Assembly: GCA_002710725.1 (NCBI GenBank)
Contig: PAKT01000080.1
Span: forward strand, 1-48,608
Reading direction: 5' to 3'
Length of the DNA stretch: 48,608 bases
Source: Spongiibacteraceae bacterium
Lineage (GTDB): Bacteria; Pseudomonadota; Gammaproteobacteria; Pseudomonadales; Spongiibacteraceae
Part shown: positions 27,129 through 35,214 of the stretch, in pieces
Position numbering within the stretch: the stretch's first letter is position 1
Layout of the letters: the number at the start of each line of letters is the position of its first letter
The notes under the pieces: generated by a model
What the model was told of the DNA's origin: nothing
The model's database searches: none
Seen by the model: the letters and a program-made list of their open reading frames with translations, nothing else
Program-made: the position numbers and the translations under genes

Positions 27129-27740
27129 TTAAAAACTGTAACCGAAATTTTCAATGTCTATCTGGAATAATTCTTCAATCCTAGCTCGAGACTGCTCATT
27201 GTAATACTGGCGGTAGCATGCTCGGGCTGACTGGTTTTGGTGTGGAAGGTATTTATTGACATCGATGTGTTTGCATATTTCCTCAAAGTCATTGTTGATT
27301 TCTTCAAATCGCCCTATTTTTTCTACGATGAATTCGCCGTTGATATCGGTAAGAAAGCTCGATTGGGTATCATTTTCCCGATCTTTGAGCCACAAGGTAT
27401 AGTCACCAAAGTCTTTCAGTTTTCTTACTTGGAAGTATAGTGGGTGTAGTGGGTGTGATCTAACATAATGGTACATTGAGACTTGCCAGTCCCAAGGGTT
27501 CCTCACGAACGCGAATTTATAGTACGAATTGAATAGGTCCTCTCCAAGCATTTTGCGAATTTCACAGGCTTTAGCGTGTTCCGAAGGCGGGGGGGCGATG
27601 CGTGCAACATAGAGGATTCGTCGCAATGTTATACGGTCATGAGTTATGTCGGCGTACTCGCGCAACGCACTGCGAACGCTTGTTCCGGCCGTTTTGTAGA
27701 TATGGATGAATACAAACTTTTTTCTGTGTGAAACTATCAT
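27129..27740 (-). CDS. Sulfotransferase family protein, reverse strand
   Basis: A 203-residue protein of the Sulfotransfer_2 (carbohydrate sulfotransferase-like) type. The 5'-phosphosulfate loop reads FIHIYKTAGTSVRSAL (K16-S21 core) and the 3'-phosphate motif FAFVRNPWDWQVSMYHY begins near residue 77. This is shorter than eukaryotic relatives but usual for bacterial ones. It is the only gene on the - strand in the whole polysaccharide region, converges on the acyltransferase gene 61 bases away and lies in AT-rich DNA, all of which suggest a separate acquisition. It cannot be carried by the RfaH-dependent transcript and needs its own promoter in 27741-28122. Confidence 0.85.
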   Translation of the reverse strand: MIVSHRKKFVFIHIYKTAGTSVRSALREYADITHDRITLRRILYVARIAPPPSEHAKACEIRKMLGEDLFNSYYKFAFVRNPWDWQVSMYHYVRSHPLHPLYFQVRKLKDFGDYTLWLKDRENDTQSSFLTDINGEFIVEKIGRFEEINNDFEEICKHIDVNKYLPHQNQSARACYRQYYNEQSRARIEELFQIDIENFGYSF

Positions 27741-28122
27741 ATTATTCTTACGTTTTACCTGTGCAGCAAAAGATTATTTGCGGTCTCAATGAAGATCGCG
27801 GCGCCTAAACTGCCTACTACTAACCGAGTCGATCATGTAGGGGCAGCTTTCACAGCGAGAGTGATTCTGTGAAATTGTTTTGGCAGCGCCCATCAGAGGA
27901 TTCAGCAAGGCTGAGCATTAACTGCGCGGCCTTGGCGTAAAGTGAACGATGTGGAGTATGCCATATTTCAGCATAATTATAGCTTCATCAGTTGCAGGCT
28001 AATAGGGGGTCTTAGCGATCTAGCAGCGGGGTATGAGTTTGCAGCGGGAAGAATCGGTCCTAGCGACTTCGTGCGATCAAATAATTCTCTGAGAATCCAG
28101 CGGCTATTCGGAGGTTGTAGTA
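27741..28122. other. Gene-free stretch between sulfotransferase and glycosyltransferase
   Basis: These 382 bases separate a reverse-strand gene from a forward-strand gene and must hold promoters for at least the sulfotransferase. An 83-codon open frame (27942-28193) has no ribosome binding site, runs into the next gene and looks unlike a protein. A good ribosome binding site (GGAGG, 28111-28115) belongs to the next gene. I see no repeat or transposase remnant. Confidence 0.5.
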
Positions 28123-28962
28123 ATGACATTTGGATGCGATATGCAAAAAAATCAGTGCGAGAAATTTTTCTTCGGGATTCCATTAATTTCTAAAAGCGCG
28201 AGCAAAGATTGGGAGCGTATTCAGTACTTATTTGAAAACACTCTGAGGTCAATACTTGCGCAAACCGACCCCAACTTCAAAGTTCTTGTGGCGGGCCACG
28301 AAATGCCCGAAGTGGTTGAAATGCAAGATCCGCGCGTTGAGTTTCTTGCCTGTGATTCGCCGCCTCCGAAAACAAGTCAAGAGATGATGGCGGACAAAGG
28401 CTCAAAGGCGTTCGCAATTGCACGACGCTTGAAAGAGGCTGGTGGGGGCTACCTTATGTATGTGGACGCAGATGATCTGGTTAGTAATCGAATTGTCGAT
28501 TGGGTTCACAGCAACCCGAGCCATGGGTATTTGGCTGACAAAGGGTATTGCCTAGACATCGAATCTGGGAAGGCTTATACGGTGGAGGACTTGGTAGGCA
28601 AACCGTTCCATCAAATTTGTGGAACATGTTCAATAATATATTTCGACGAGGTTGATTTACCGGACGGCCCAAGCCCGGAGGAGAGTTCTCCTTGCTACTT
28701 CATGCAATTTGGCGGGCATACAACACTTGAAAAAGTATCCTCTAGAGCAGGTCGGCCACTGATCGCTTTACCTTTCGTCGCCTCGGTGTATGTGCTTAAT
28801 CACGGACTGAATTATTCGGAGGGAGCACTGTTGGGGCTGCCTCGCCATCCGCTTCGCATTGCTACAAAGCTGCTTGCACGGTGGCAGTCTCAGATTTTGA
28901 GGAAAAAGTTGGCGTCGATTGCCTCCGAGTTTAGCGTCCCTGCTCGGTACATGCAGAAGTGA
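28123..28962 (+). CDS. Divergent glycosyltransferase-like protein (GT-A fold)
   Basis: A 279-residue protein with features of a GT-A transferase but a weak match to the common GT2 pattern. It begins FFGIPLISKSASKDWERIQYLFENTLRSILAQTDPNFKVLVAG, where a longer loop replaces the usual PTYNR, and has the metal-site YVDADDLVSNRIVDW (about 112-126). FGGHTTLEKVSSRAG near 200 may hold the acceptor region. A GGAGG binding site eight bases upstream fixes the ATG. Its place after a gene-free stretch suggests a separate transcription unit or late insertion. Confidence 0.75.
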   Translation: MTFGCDMQKNQCEKFFFGIPLISKSASKDWERIQYLFENTLRSILAQTDPNFKVLVAGHEMPEVVEMQDPRVEFLACDSPPPKTSQEMMADKGSKAFAIARRLKEAGGGYLMYVDADDLVSNRIVDWVHSNPSHGYLADKGYCLDIESGKAYTVEDLVGKPFHQICGTCSIIYFDEVDLPDGPSPEESSPCYFMQFGGHTTLEKVSSRAGRPLIALPFVASVYVLNHGLNYSEGALLGLPRHPLRIATKLLARWQSQILRKKLASIASEFSVPARYMQK

Positions 28963-29116
28963 AATGCTATATTTTTTATGTGGGTAGCGCGACTTCGTCC
29001 TGCAGGGTGTCCCGTCAATGCTTCATGATATGGCAACCAGGGCACTCGGATAGACCTTTTTTGATCGTGGATCGTGAAGGGAAATTTCTGGCCGGCATAG
29101 GCGCTGTAAGTCGACC

Positions 29117-30328
29117 GTGAAAATTATCTTTCTCAACAGATACTTCCACCCTGACTTCTCTGCGACAAGTCAGCTTCTCACCGATCTTGTGGTGGGCCTC
29201 TGTGACGTGGGCTATACCGTTGAAGTCTGCACTAGCCGGCAGGTATACGAAAACGCGAATGCGAACCTGGTACAACACGAGATGTGGCAGGGGGTATGTA
29301 TAAACCGTGTTGGCGGAACGTCGTTCGGCCGGGGCCGGCTCTTGGGTAGAGCCTTGGACTATCTTTCTTTCTATTCGGCGGTCTGTTGGCGATTACTTAA
29401 GATTCTGGAGCCTGGCGATATTGTGGTAGCGAAGACTGATCCGCCGCTGTTAGGTGTTGTCGTGGGGCCGGTGGTTCGCTGGCGATCGGCACGCTTGATT
29501 AACTGGTATCAGGATTTGTTTCCGGAAGTGGCTGAAGGTTCGGGCCTTCGCTTGCCTAAGATGGTCTGCCGGATGCTGGGAGCGTTGCGGGATCGTAATG
29601 CCAACCAGTCGATTGCCAATGTGGTTATCAGTGACCGTATGCGCTCCTATCTCGAGGGGCGCGGTGTTGCATCCAAGAAGCTGCACACCATCCCAAATTG
29701 GTTTCCCTCTGATCGTGCAGGGGAGAGCGATAGTCAGGTGGCGAGCGGTCTGCGCGAACGATGGGGCCTCGAAGGTAAATTTGTCGTGGCGTATTCAGGG
29801 AATTTGGGGCGCGCTCATGATTGGGAGACGCTTGCTCGCTGTGCTTTTGAGTTGCGCGCCGATCATGGCGTGTGTTTTCTGATGATTGGCGGTGGCGCGG
29901 GTATGGAGCGTTTACGGGCCTGGGTTGCCGATTCGGAGCTTGAAAATGTCGTGTTCAAATCCTACCAGCCTCTGAGTCGGCTGGAAAATAGCCTTTCGGT
30001 TGCGGATGTGCATTTGGTTACGTTGTTGCCTAGCGTGTCCGATTTTCTGGTTCCCAGCAAGGTCTACGGCATTGTCGCAGTGGGTAGAGCGCTCGTTTAT
30101 ATTGGTAGCCGAGACAGCGAAATTGGAGATATGTTACGGCGTTATAACTGTGGCGTGATGGTTCGCCCGGGAGAGTCGAGTATGCTTGGCCAAAAAATAC
30201 GCTATTTATCTGAAAATACTCAGAAAGTGCGCCTCATGGGCGAACGCGGCCGGCAGATGTATGAGGAGAACTACAGTGCCTCAAAAGCCCATGCTGCTTG
30301 GCAGCATTTATTGGCCGATATTATCTGA
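29117..30328 (+). CDS. Glycosyltransferase, GT4 type (WcaI/WbuB-like)
   Basis: A 403-residue GT-B transferase. The start IIFLNRYFHPDFSATSQLLTDL is typical of the WcaI/WbuB fucosyl/aminosugar-transferase-like group. VAKTDPPLLGVVVGPVVRW, WYQDLFPEVAEG, IPNWFP, AYSGNLGRAHDWETL and LIGGGAGMERL are the family stretches, and the donor site reads FLVPSKVYGIVAVGRALVYIG without the usual EX7E glutamate pair, as is common in this group. The start is a GTG at 29117. Base composition is back to the level of the flanks. The gmd-fcl genes in the window make a fucosyl donor plausible, but this is only an inference. Confidence 0.9.
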   Translation: MKIIFLNRYFHPDFSATSQLLTDLVVGLCDVGYTVEVCTSRQVYENANANLVQHEMWQGVCINRVGGTSFGRGRLLGRALDYLSFYSAVCWRLLKILEPGDIVVAKTDPPLLGVVVGPVVRWRSARLINWYQDLFPEVAEGSGLRLPKMVCRMLGALRDRNANQSIANVVISDRMRSYLEGRGVASKKLHTIPNWFPSDRAGESDSQVASGLRERWGLEGKFVVAYSGNLGRAHDWETLARCAFELRADHGVCFLMIGGGAGMERLRAWVADSELENVVFKSYQPLSRLENSLSVADVHLVTLLPSVSDFLVPSKVYGIVAVGRALVYIGSRDSEIGDMLRRYNCGVMVRPGESSMLGQKIRYLSENTQKVRLMGERGRQMYEENYSASKAHAAWQHLLADII

Positions 30329-30423
30329 CTGCCGGTGATGCTACGTTAAGTGCGCACCTCAGAAAATTCGTGTAATCTTTGGTAGTTATAGGTCTGGCTC
30401 GTGGTGCCAGCCGGGGAGCAAAC

Positions 30424-30969
30424 ATGTTAAAAATAATTGGGTTAAGTGTCGTGCTGGGATTTTTCGGGCCATTGTTGTGGGCGCAGGATAACAGCGTCAG
30501 GGAATCCGCTATTGCCATTATCGAGCAGAATTCGGAAGATGCGGTTGAGCAATTGGTTGACTTGGGTGCTCGCTCGGTGGCTGCTGCCGCGGTGGTAATG
30601 GAAGTGGTTGCAGCTCAGAGCCCGCGCATTCTCCCTGAAGTCATGTTGGGGTTGTCGGCTGTGATGTCGATGGCGGATTTCCAAGCCGCTGCCAATATGA
30701 CTGTGGCCGTATTGGGCGAGGCGCCAGGGTTGAGAGTGGCGGAGCTGTCATCACAAATTGCCGCGGGTGATTCGGCGCTTGTCTATTCGCGGGGTCAAGG
30801 ACGGGGCGAAGAGCGGCGCAGTGAAACGGCCAATAACGTTGAGGACGGTCGGGGGCCGCCCTCCGGGAATCCGGGGCGGCCTCCGGAGCAGGAGCCCTCC
30901 TTGCTGCGACAGATACTAGCGCCTGTGTTTGATCTCTTGGGAATTGATCCGCCGGCGAGTCCATCGTAA
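30424..30969 (+). CDS. Secreted protein of unknown function
   Basis: I do not recognise this 181-residue protein. It has a signal peptide (residues 1-20, cleavage expected after LLWA), a helical alanine/valine-rich part (about 21-125), a charged arginine/glycine section and a proline/glycine-rich stretch (about 140-160) before a short hydrophobic end. The ATG at 30424 follows a good GGGGAG site and starts directly with the signal peptide; the in-frame codons back to 30379 add no sensible sequence. It stands between the sugar-building genes and the export block and is probably periplasmic. No enzyme motif is seen. Confidence 0.72.
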   Translation: MLKIIGLSVVLGFFGPLLWAQDNSVRESAIAIIEQNSEDAVEQLVDLGARSVAAAAVVMEVVAAQSPRILPEVMLGLSAVMSMADFQAAANMTVAVLGEAPGLRVAELSSQIAAGDSALVYSRGQGRGEERRSETANNVEDGRGPPSGNPGRPPEQEPSLLRQILAPVFDLLGIDPPASPS

Positions 30970-30989
30970 TCCGATACGCCCCGGCGGAT
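30947..30989. repeat. Inverted repeat over a stop codon
   Basis: ATCCGCCGG (30947-30955) and CCGGCGGAT (30981-30989) are perfect reverse complements around a 25-base loop that contains the stop codon of the unknown secreted protein. It may slow or end transcription, but no T-run follows. Confidence 0.35.
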
Positions 30990-31213
30990 TAGTTCAATCC
31001 TTTCAGAATCCTTCTCCGCGCGAGGTGGCTTATCGCAGGTTTCGGCCTGTCGAGTATATAGCCTTTTGCACTAGGGGTGCTGGTTTTAATGATAAAGTGT
31101 GAGTGCGGTGTCCGGTGGCGCGCTACGGCCGTGAATCACGACACGGGCTTCCTCAAAAAATTGTGACGGGACTCTTATCTAAAAAAAGAGATGGTGCTAA
31201 TGGAGCGTGAATT

Positions 31214-32410
31214 ATGCGGTCTTTGATACGGGTATTGCCCTGCTGGGTTCTGGTTTTGGCAGGCATTAGCCCCCTTTTCGCTCAGCCGGTCGGTATCAAG
31301 GTTGACTCGGGCTTGCGAACTTATCCCTCATTGGGCGTTCATTATATCTATAATTCCAATTTTTTTGCGACGGCGGACGATAAGGAGTTTGTCGCCGGCA
31401 CTGTCGTGGAGCCTGCGATTAAGTTGGAGAAAGAAACTCGGCGGTTGCAGTTATCTCTTGCTGCCGAAGCCGAGGTTGCCGATTTTGACAATGGCTCCGA
31501 GGATGATTACGTCGACGCGGAGCTTGCCTCAGGCTTCCAGTACCGTACGGGTACGCGGCATCGTTTTAGCGGGAGTGCCGCCTATGTGGAGGGGCACGAC
31601 GCCTTCGGGCTGCGTAGAACCGAAGGATTGGCCATCGCCGACCGAGAGCTTGATGAATATCATATAGTTCGCGGATCGCTGGCTTACCGTTATGGTGCGC
31701 CGAATTCGCTCCTGAACGTGGCCTACGAAATCAGTTATCTAGAGCGTGAGTACGACACCAACCGCGAGCTGGGTACGCGCTTTCTCGATTACGATTATCT
31801 GCAACATCAGGGAACCCTTTACTGGAATTACAGCCCAAAGACGTCGGCGGTACTGCGCGCCTCGCGTCGGGAGATCGAGTATGCCATTACACAGGGAGGC
31901 TTTCCGGACCGGACCGCCACTGAAGATCGTGCCGGACTGGGCCTGGAGTGGTTGCCCAGCGGCAAATCGAGCGGCGAATTGCTGGTTGGGCGTTTCAAAC
32001 GCGAACCGGACGAACCGGGCTTTGAAGAATTTTCCGGTGGCTTCTGGTCGTTAGAAGCTGAATGGTCGCCGCGAAAAACCACCGTTCTGAGTTTTATTTC
32101 CGGGCGCGAAACCAATGAAAGCTTTTTACTTAATTCGAGTGTGGTCGACACCAAGGGGTTGATCTTAAACTGGGATCAACAATGGAACAGCGTGATGGGT
32201 AGCAGCCTTACCGTAGGTTACGCGGAGCGGGATTTCGAGGCGATCGAACGCACTGATCATTACGCCAGCGCGTCCTTCAAATTGGCTTTGCGCGTGGTGC
32301 AGCAGATCTTTATTGATTTCAATGCCGCTTACACGGATAGGGATTCCACCTTGGATGTACGTGACTATGGACAAGTTGTTTTCAGTGTTGGGTTTCGTTA
32401 CGCACCATGA
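31214..32410 (+). CDS. Outer-membrane beta-barrel protein of polysaccharide export (VpsM-like)
   Basis: A 398-residue protein with a signal peptide (cleavage near LFAQ, about 24) followed by alternating hydrophobic/polar strands with aromatic ends, and a C-terminal strand VVFSVGFRYAP. The pattern fits a beta-barrel of about 18 strands of the putative beta-barrel porin 2 kind. In vibrio vps clusters and myxobacterial systems such barrels partner short OPX proteins. The OPX gene follows with a four-base overlap, so the two are co-translated. The 244 bases before it should hold the promoter of this export operon; a GGAG site precedes the ATG. Confidence 0.83.
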   Translation: MRSLIRVLPCWVLVLAGISPLFAQPVGIKVDSGLRTYPSLGVHYIYNSNFFATADDKEFVAGTVVEPAIKLEKETRRLQLSLAAEAEVADFDNGSEDDYVDAELASGFQYRTGTRHRFSGSAAYVEGHDAFGLRRTEGLAIADRELDEYHIVRGSLAYRYGAPNSLLNVAYEISYLEREYDTNRELGTRFLDYDYLQHQGTLYWNYSPKTSAVLRASRREIEYAITQGGFPDRTATEDRAGLGLEWLPSGKSSGELLVGRFKREPDEPGFEEFSGGFWSLEAEWSPRKTTVLSFISGRETNESFLLNSSVVDTKGLILNWDQQWNSVMGSSLTVGYAERDFEAIERTDHYASASFKLALRVVQQIFIDFNAAYTDRDSTLDVRDYGQVVFSVGFRYAP

Positions 32411-32949
32411 TTATTTTTTGTCGTTTTCTATTGCTGTTGGTCTGTTTTTGCCTCGCCCCATTTCAAGCTGTCGCGCAGGACGCCTCGAACCGGCCCTATG
32501 TGCTGGGTCCCGGCGATCAGATACAAATTCAGGTCTATGGCGAGGAAGACCTGACGGTCAAACTGCGAATCGAGGAGCAGGGCATCGTAAGTTATCCCTT
32601 TCTCGGGGATATCCGGGTTAGTGGAATGCCAACCACGGCGCTGCAACGAAAAATCTACGACGGCTTGAAAGGGGATTATCTTGTTAATCCCGACGTTCGG
32701 GTATTTGTTCTCGAATATCGTCCTGTTTACGTCAACGGCCAGGTGCGGAGGCCGGGAGGTTACCCCTATGTGCCGGGCTTGACTGTGCAAAAGGCTATTT
32801 CTTTGGCCGGTGGTATGACAGATCTGGCCTCCACCCGCGGCCTCAGCCTTATTCGGGAAGGGGATGATAAAAACAAAGCGGTTCCGGTCTCAATGGATTC
32901 TCCTGTTGGGCCCGGCGATATTCTGGTGGTTGAAGAGAGGTTCTTTTAA
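32407..32949 (+). CDS. Short polysaccharide export (OPX/Wza-family) protein
   Basis: A 180-residue periplasmic/outer-membrane-associated export protein. After a type I signal peptide (cleavage near AVAQ) without a lipobox cysteine, it has the PES domain (YVLGPGDQIQIQVYGEEDLTVKLRI...) and one SLBB-type domain (VYVNGQVRRPGGYPYVPGLTVQKAISLAGG). It lacks the further domains and the C-terminal amphipathic helix with which Wza (about 380 residues) forms its own outer-membrane channel. So it needs a separate pore, and the beta-barrel encoded just upstream is the obvious one. The Wzc-type kinase follows directly. Confidence 0.93.
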   Translation: MIIFCRFLLLLVCFCLAPFQAVAQDASNRPYVLGPGDQIQIQVYGEEDLTVKLRIEEQGIVSYPFLGDIRVSGMPTTALQRKIYDGLKGDYLVNPDVRVFVLEYRPVYVNGQVRRPGGYPYVPGLTVQKAISLAGGMTDLASTRGLSLIREGDDKNKAVPVSMDSPVGPGDILVVEERFF

Positions 32950-35139
32950 GTGGTAAATCCCGGAATGTCGCTTGAGCCACGCGGTGAAACGATCAACCTC
33001 CTTACTCAATTCAAAACTGTGCTTGAATATAAGTGGCAGATTGTTGGTGTTGCGATCATTGCAATAGCGGTAACCGCACTTGCTGTATTTTCCATAACAC
33101 CGATTTATCGCGCCACGAATTCTATAGCCATAGAATATCGCCAAAATAATGTACTCGGTGTCGCCGATGTATACGAAACGGGTGCGGGTGCAAACAGTTA
33201 TTATGCCACGCAATTGGCTGTTCTTCGATCAAGGGATATGGCGGAGAAAGCTGTAACTCGAATTGAATGGGAGCGATATCCTGACTTTCTAAAAAGCGCG
33301 CCGTCAATATTTGAGACGATAAAGTCTAGAATTACAGACGAATTTCCTGAGTTGGCTCCAATATTTGGAGCTGATAAGTCTGCAGTTGTGGAATTAACTG
33401 GTGTAGCATTGCTGCAGGCAAGAATTAATGCTTTTGTCGCAGCCACTCAGGTTGAGCCGGTGATTAATACTCAGGTTGTCAAAGTTCATTTCTTGGCAAA
33501 AAACCCTGTGCTGGCTATGGAATCAGCCAACGCTTTGGCCGAAGCGTATATCGAGAGCGGCTTTGAGGCACAATTCGAGGCCGCTCGCCGTGCTACCGAA
33601 TGGTTAAATGAGCGCCTTTCCGGCGTAAAGGGGCGATTGGCAGAATCCGAATCCGCATTGCAAGAATTCCGTGAGCAGCAAAATATTCTGAATATTGGTA
33701 GTGGCAAGAGCGTATTGGAAGCCGAGTTGACCGACAATATGCAGCGTCTTCGTGATGCCGAGCGGGCGAAAAATCAGCTGCAGAATACCTATGCCCAAAT
33801 TCGTCAGGCGGGTGATTTACCCTATCTGTTACAGCAAATTTCGGTTTTGGTTGAAGATGAATTGGTACGTTCAACGAAACAGGGCTTTCTGGTCGCCGAA
33901 CAGGAGGTCAGTCAGCTAACGCCGCGCTACGGACCCAAGCATCCGGCAATGATCAAGGCGCAGGCTCGGCTGATGGAGGCCCGAGAGGCCTTCCAACAGC
34001 AGTTGCGAAGGGCGGCTCAGGGGATTCGTTCGAAATACCAAATTGCCGAGAAGAATGTCCGCTCGCTCTCGGAAGCCGTTGAAAAGACGCGTCAGCAGAT
34101 TCGGGCGCTTGACCGGCAGGATTACAGCATGCAAGTGCTGGCGCGTGAAGCTGACGCCAACTCTCAGTTGTATGACACGATTCTCAAGCGCTTTAAGGAA
34201 GCGGATTTATCCGGTGATTTTCAGACGCTTAAAGCGCGTGTGATAGACCCGGCCATTTTGCCAGCTCGCCCGCATTTGCCGAATAAGCGTCGGGCGCTGA
34301 TGTTTGCCGCTTTCTTTGGCGCGCTTGGCGGAATTGGATTGGCGCTGGTGAGAAATCACTTGGATGCCAGTATTAAAACCGGTGACGACCTGGAGCAGAT
34401 ATCCGGCAAGCCGGTTTTTGCCAGTGTGCCGGAAGCCGGGCGCCGTTTGTTAGGCGGTTCGGTTGCGAAAATGGTGGAGGACAAGCCGCGTTCCGCCTTC
34501 TCGGAGGGCATCCGCACGATTCGTACCGGAGTTCTTCTCTCCGATCTGGACAAAAACAAGCGGCGCATCCTGGTCACTTCCGCTCTGCCCCAGGAAGGTA
34601 AAAGCAGCGTGGCGACCAACCTGGCGCTGGCCTTTGCCCAGATGGAAAAAGTGCTGCTGGTAGATTGCGACCTTCGCAAACCCAATCTAGCCAAATACAT
34701 GGGGCTGAAAGGCAGCCCTGTGGGAATCAGCGATATGCTGCGCGGTGATGTGGACAGAAAAAACCTGGCAGTGCATCAGGTCGCGCCCAATGTGGATTTG
34801 TTGCCGGTGGGCAAGCATCTGCCCAGCCCTGGACAGGTGTTGACCAGCGACCGGTTCCGGCAGTTGCTGGATGAAGTCTCCGAGGGTTACGACCGGGTGA
34901 TTATTGATTCGGCGCCCTGCAATCCCGTGAGCGATACCTTGCTACTGGCCAGCCATGTCGATGGTGTCGTGTTTGTTGTTCGTTATGACAGTACTAATAT
35001 TAAAGTCGTCCAGACCGTATTGAAGAAAATTGCCAAATCCCAGACGCCGGTCCTGGGTATGGTATTAAACCGTGTGGATCACAAGCGAGCGATGCAGAGC
35101 GGTGATAGTTATTATTATGGGGATGGGTATTACAGTTAG
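32950..35139 (+). CDS. wzc: Wzc-type polysaccharide co-polymerase and BY-kinase
   Basis: A 729-residue inner-membrane protein that controls chain length and couples polymerisation to export. The Wzz domain spans about residues 12-110 and its second half near 440-465, where the second membrane helix (RRALMFAAFFGALGGIGLALV) lies. A long coiled coil (about 210-420) lies between them. The cytoplasmic tyrosine-kinase domain has Walker A PQEGKSS (547-553), Walker A' VDCDLRKP (571-578) and Walker B VIIDSAP (about 650), and ends in a tyrosine cluster DSYYYGDGYYS, the autophosphorylation tail. The GTG at 32950 is used with a GAGAGG site; an ATG lies five codons on. The phosphatase encoded at 37349 should reverse its phosphorylation. 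Confidence 0.95.
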   Translation: MVNPGMSLEPRGETINLLTQFKTVLEYKWQIVGVAIIAIAVTALAVFSITPIYRATNSIAIEYRQNNVLGVADVYETGAGANSYYATQLAVLRSRDMAEKAVTRIEWERYPDFLKSAPSIFETIKSRITDEFPELAPIFGADKSAVVELTGVALLQARINAFVAATQVEPVINTQVVKVHFLAKNPVLAMESANALAEAYIESGFEAQFEAARRATEWLNERLSGVKGRLAESESALQEFREQQNILNIGSGKSVLEAELTDNMQRLRDAERAKNQLQNTYAQIRQAGDLPYLLQQISVLVEDELVRSTKQGFLVAEQEVSQLTPRYGPKHPAMIKAQARLMEAREAFQQQLRRAAQGIRSKYQIAEKNVRSLSEAVEKTRQQIRALDRQDYSMQVLAREADANSQLYDTILKRFKEADLSGDFQTLKARVIDPAILPARPHLPNKRRALMFAAFFGALGGIGLALVRNHLDASIKTGDDLEQISGKPVFASVPEAGRRLLGGSVAKMVEDKPRSAFSEGIRTIRTGVLLSDLDKNKRRILVTSALPQEGKSSVATNLALAFAQMEKVLLVDCDLRKPNLAKYMGLKGSPVGISDMLRGDVDRKNLAVHQVAPNVDLLPVGKHLPSPGQVLTSDRFRQLLDEVSEGYDRVIIDSAPCNPVSDTLLLASHVDGVVFVVRYDSTNIKVVQTVLKKIAKSQTPVLGMVLNRVDHKRAMQSGDSYYYGDGYYS

Positions 35140-35152
35140 GTTTGCTTTTCCA

Positions 35153-35188
35153 CCCTCACCCTGGCCCCCTCCCTGGTAGGGAGAGGGG
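35153..35188. repeat. REP-like palindromic element, half copy
   Basis: CCCTCACCCTGG at 35153-35164 leads into a short hairpin with arms CCCTCCC and GGGAGAGGGG (ending 35188). It matches the left arm and hairpin of the fuller element at 44183-44256 but lacks the outer right arm GGGTGAGGG. It sits between the wzc stop and the next gene. Confidence 0.7.
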
Positions 35189-35214
35189 ATAAATAACAAG
35201 AACGGTGGTTTGAT

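Noticed and set aside
27942-28193. 83-codon open frame in the gene-free stretch
   Set aside because: No ribosome binding site, overlaps the start of the next gene whose GGAGG site is strong, and has no protein-like pattern.
30947-30989. Inverted repeat as a Rho-independent terminator
   Set aside because: The stem is good but the loop is 25 bases and no T-run follows; kept only as a repeat.
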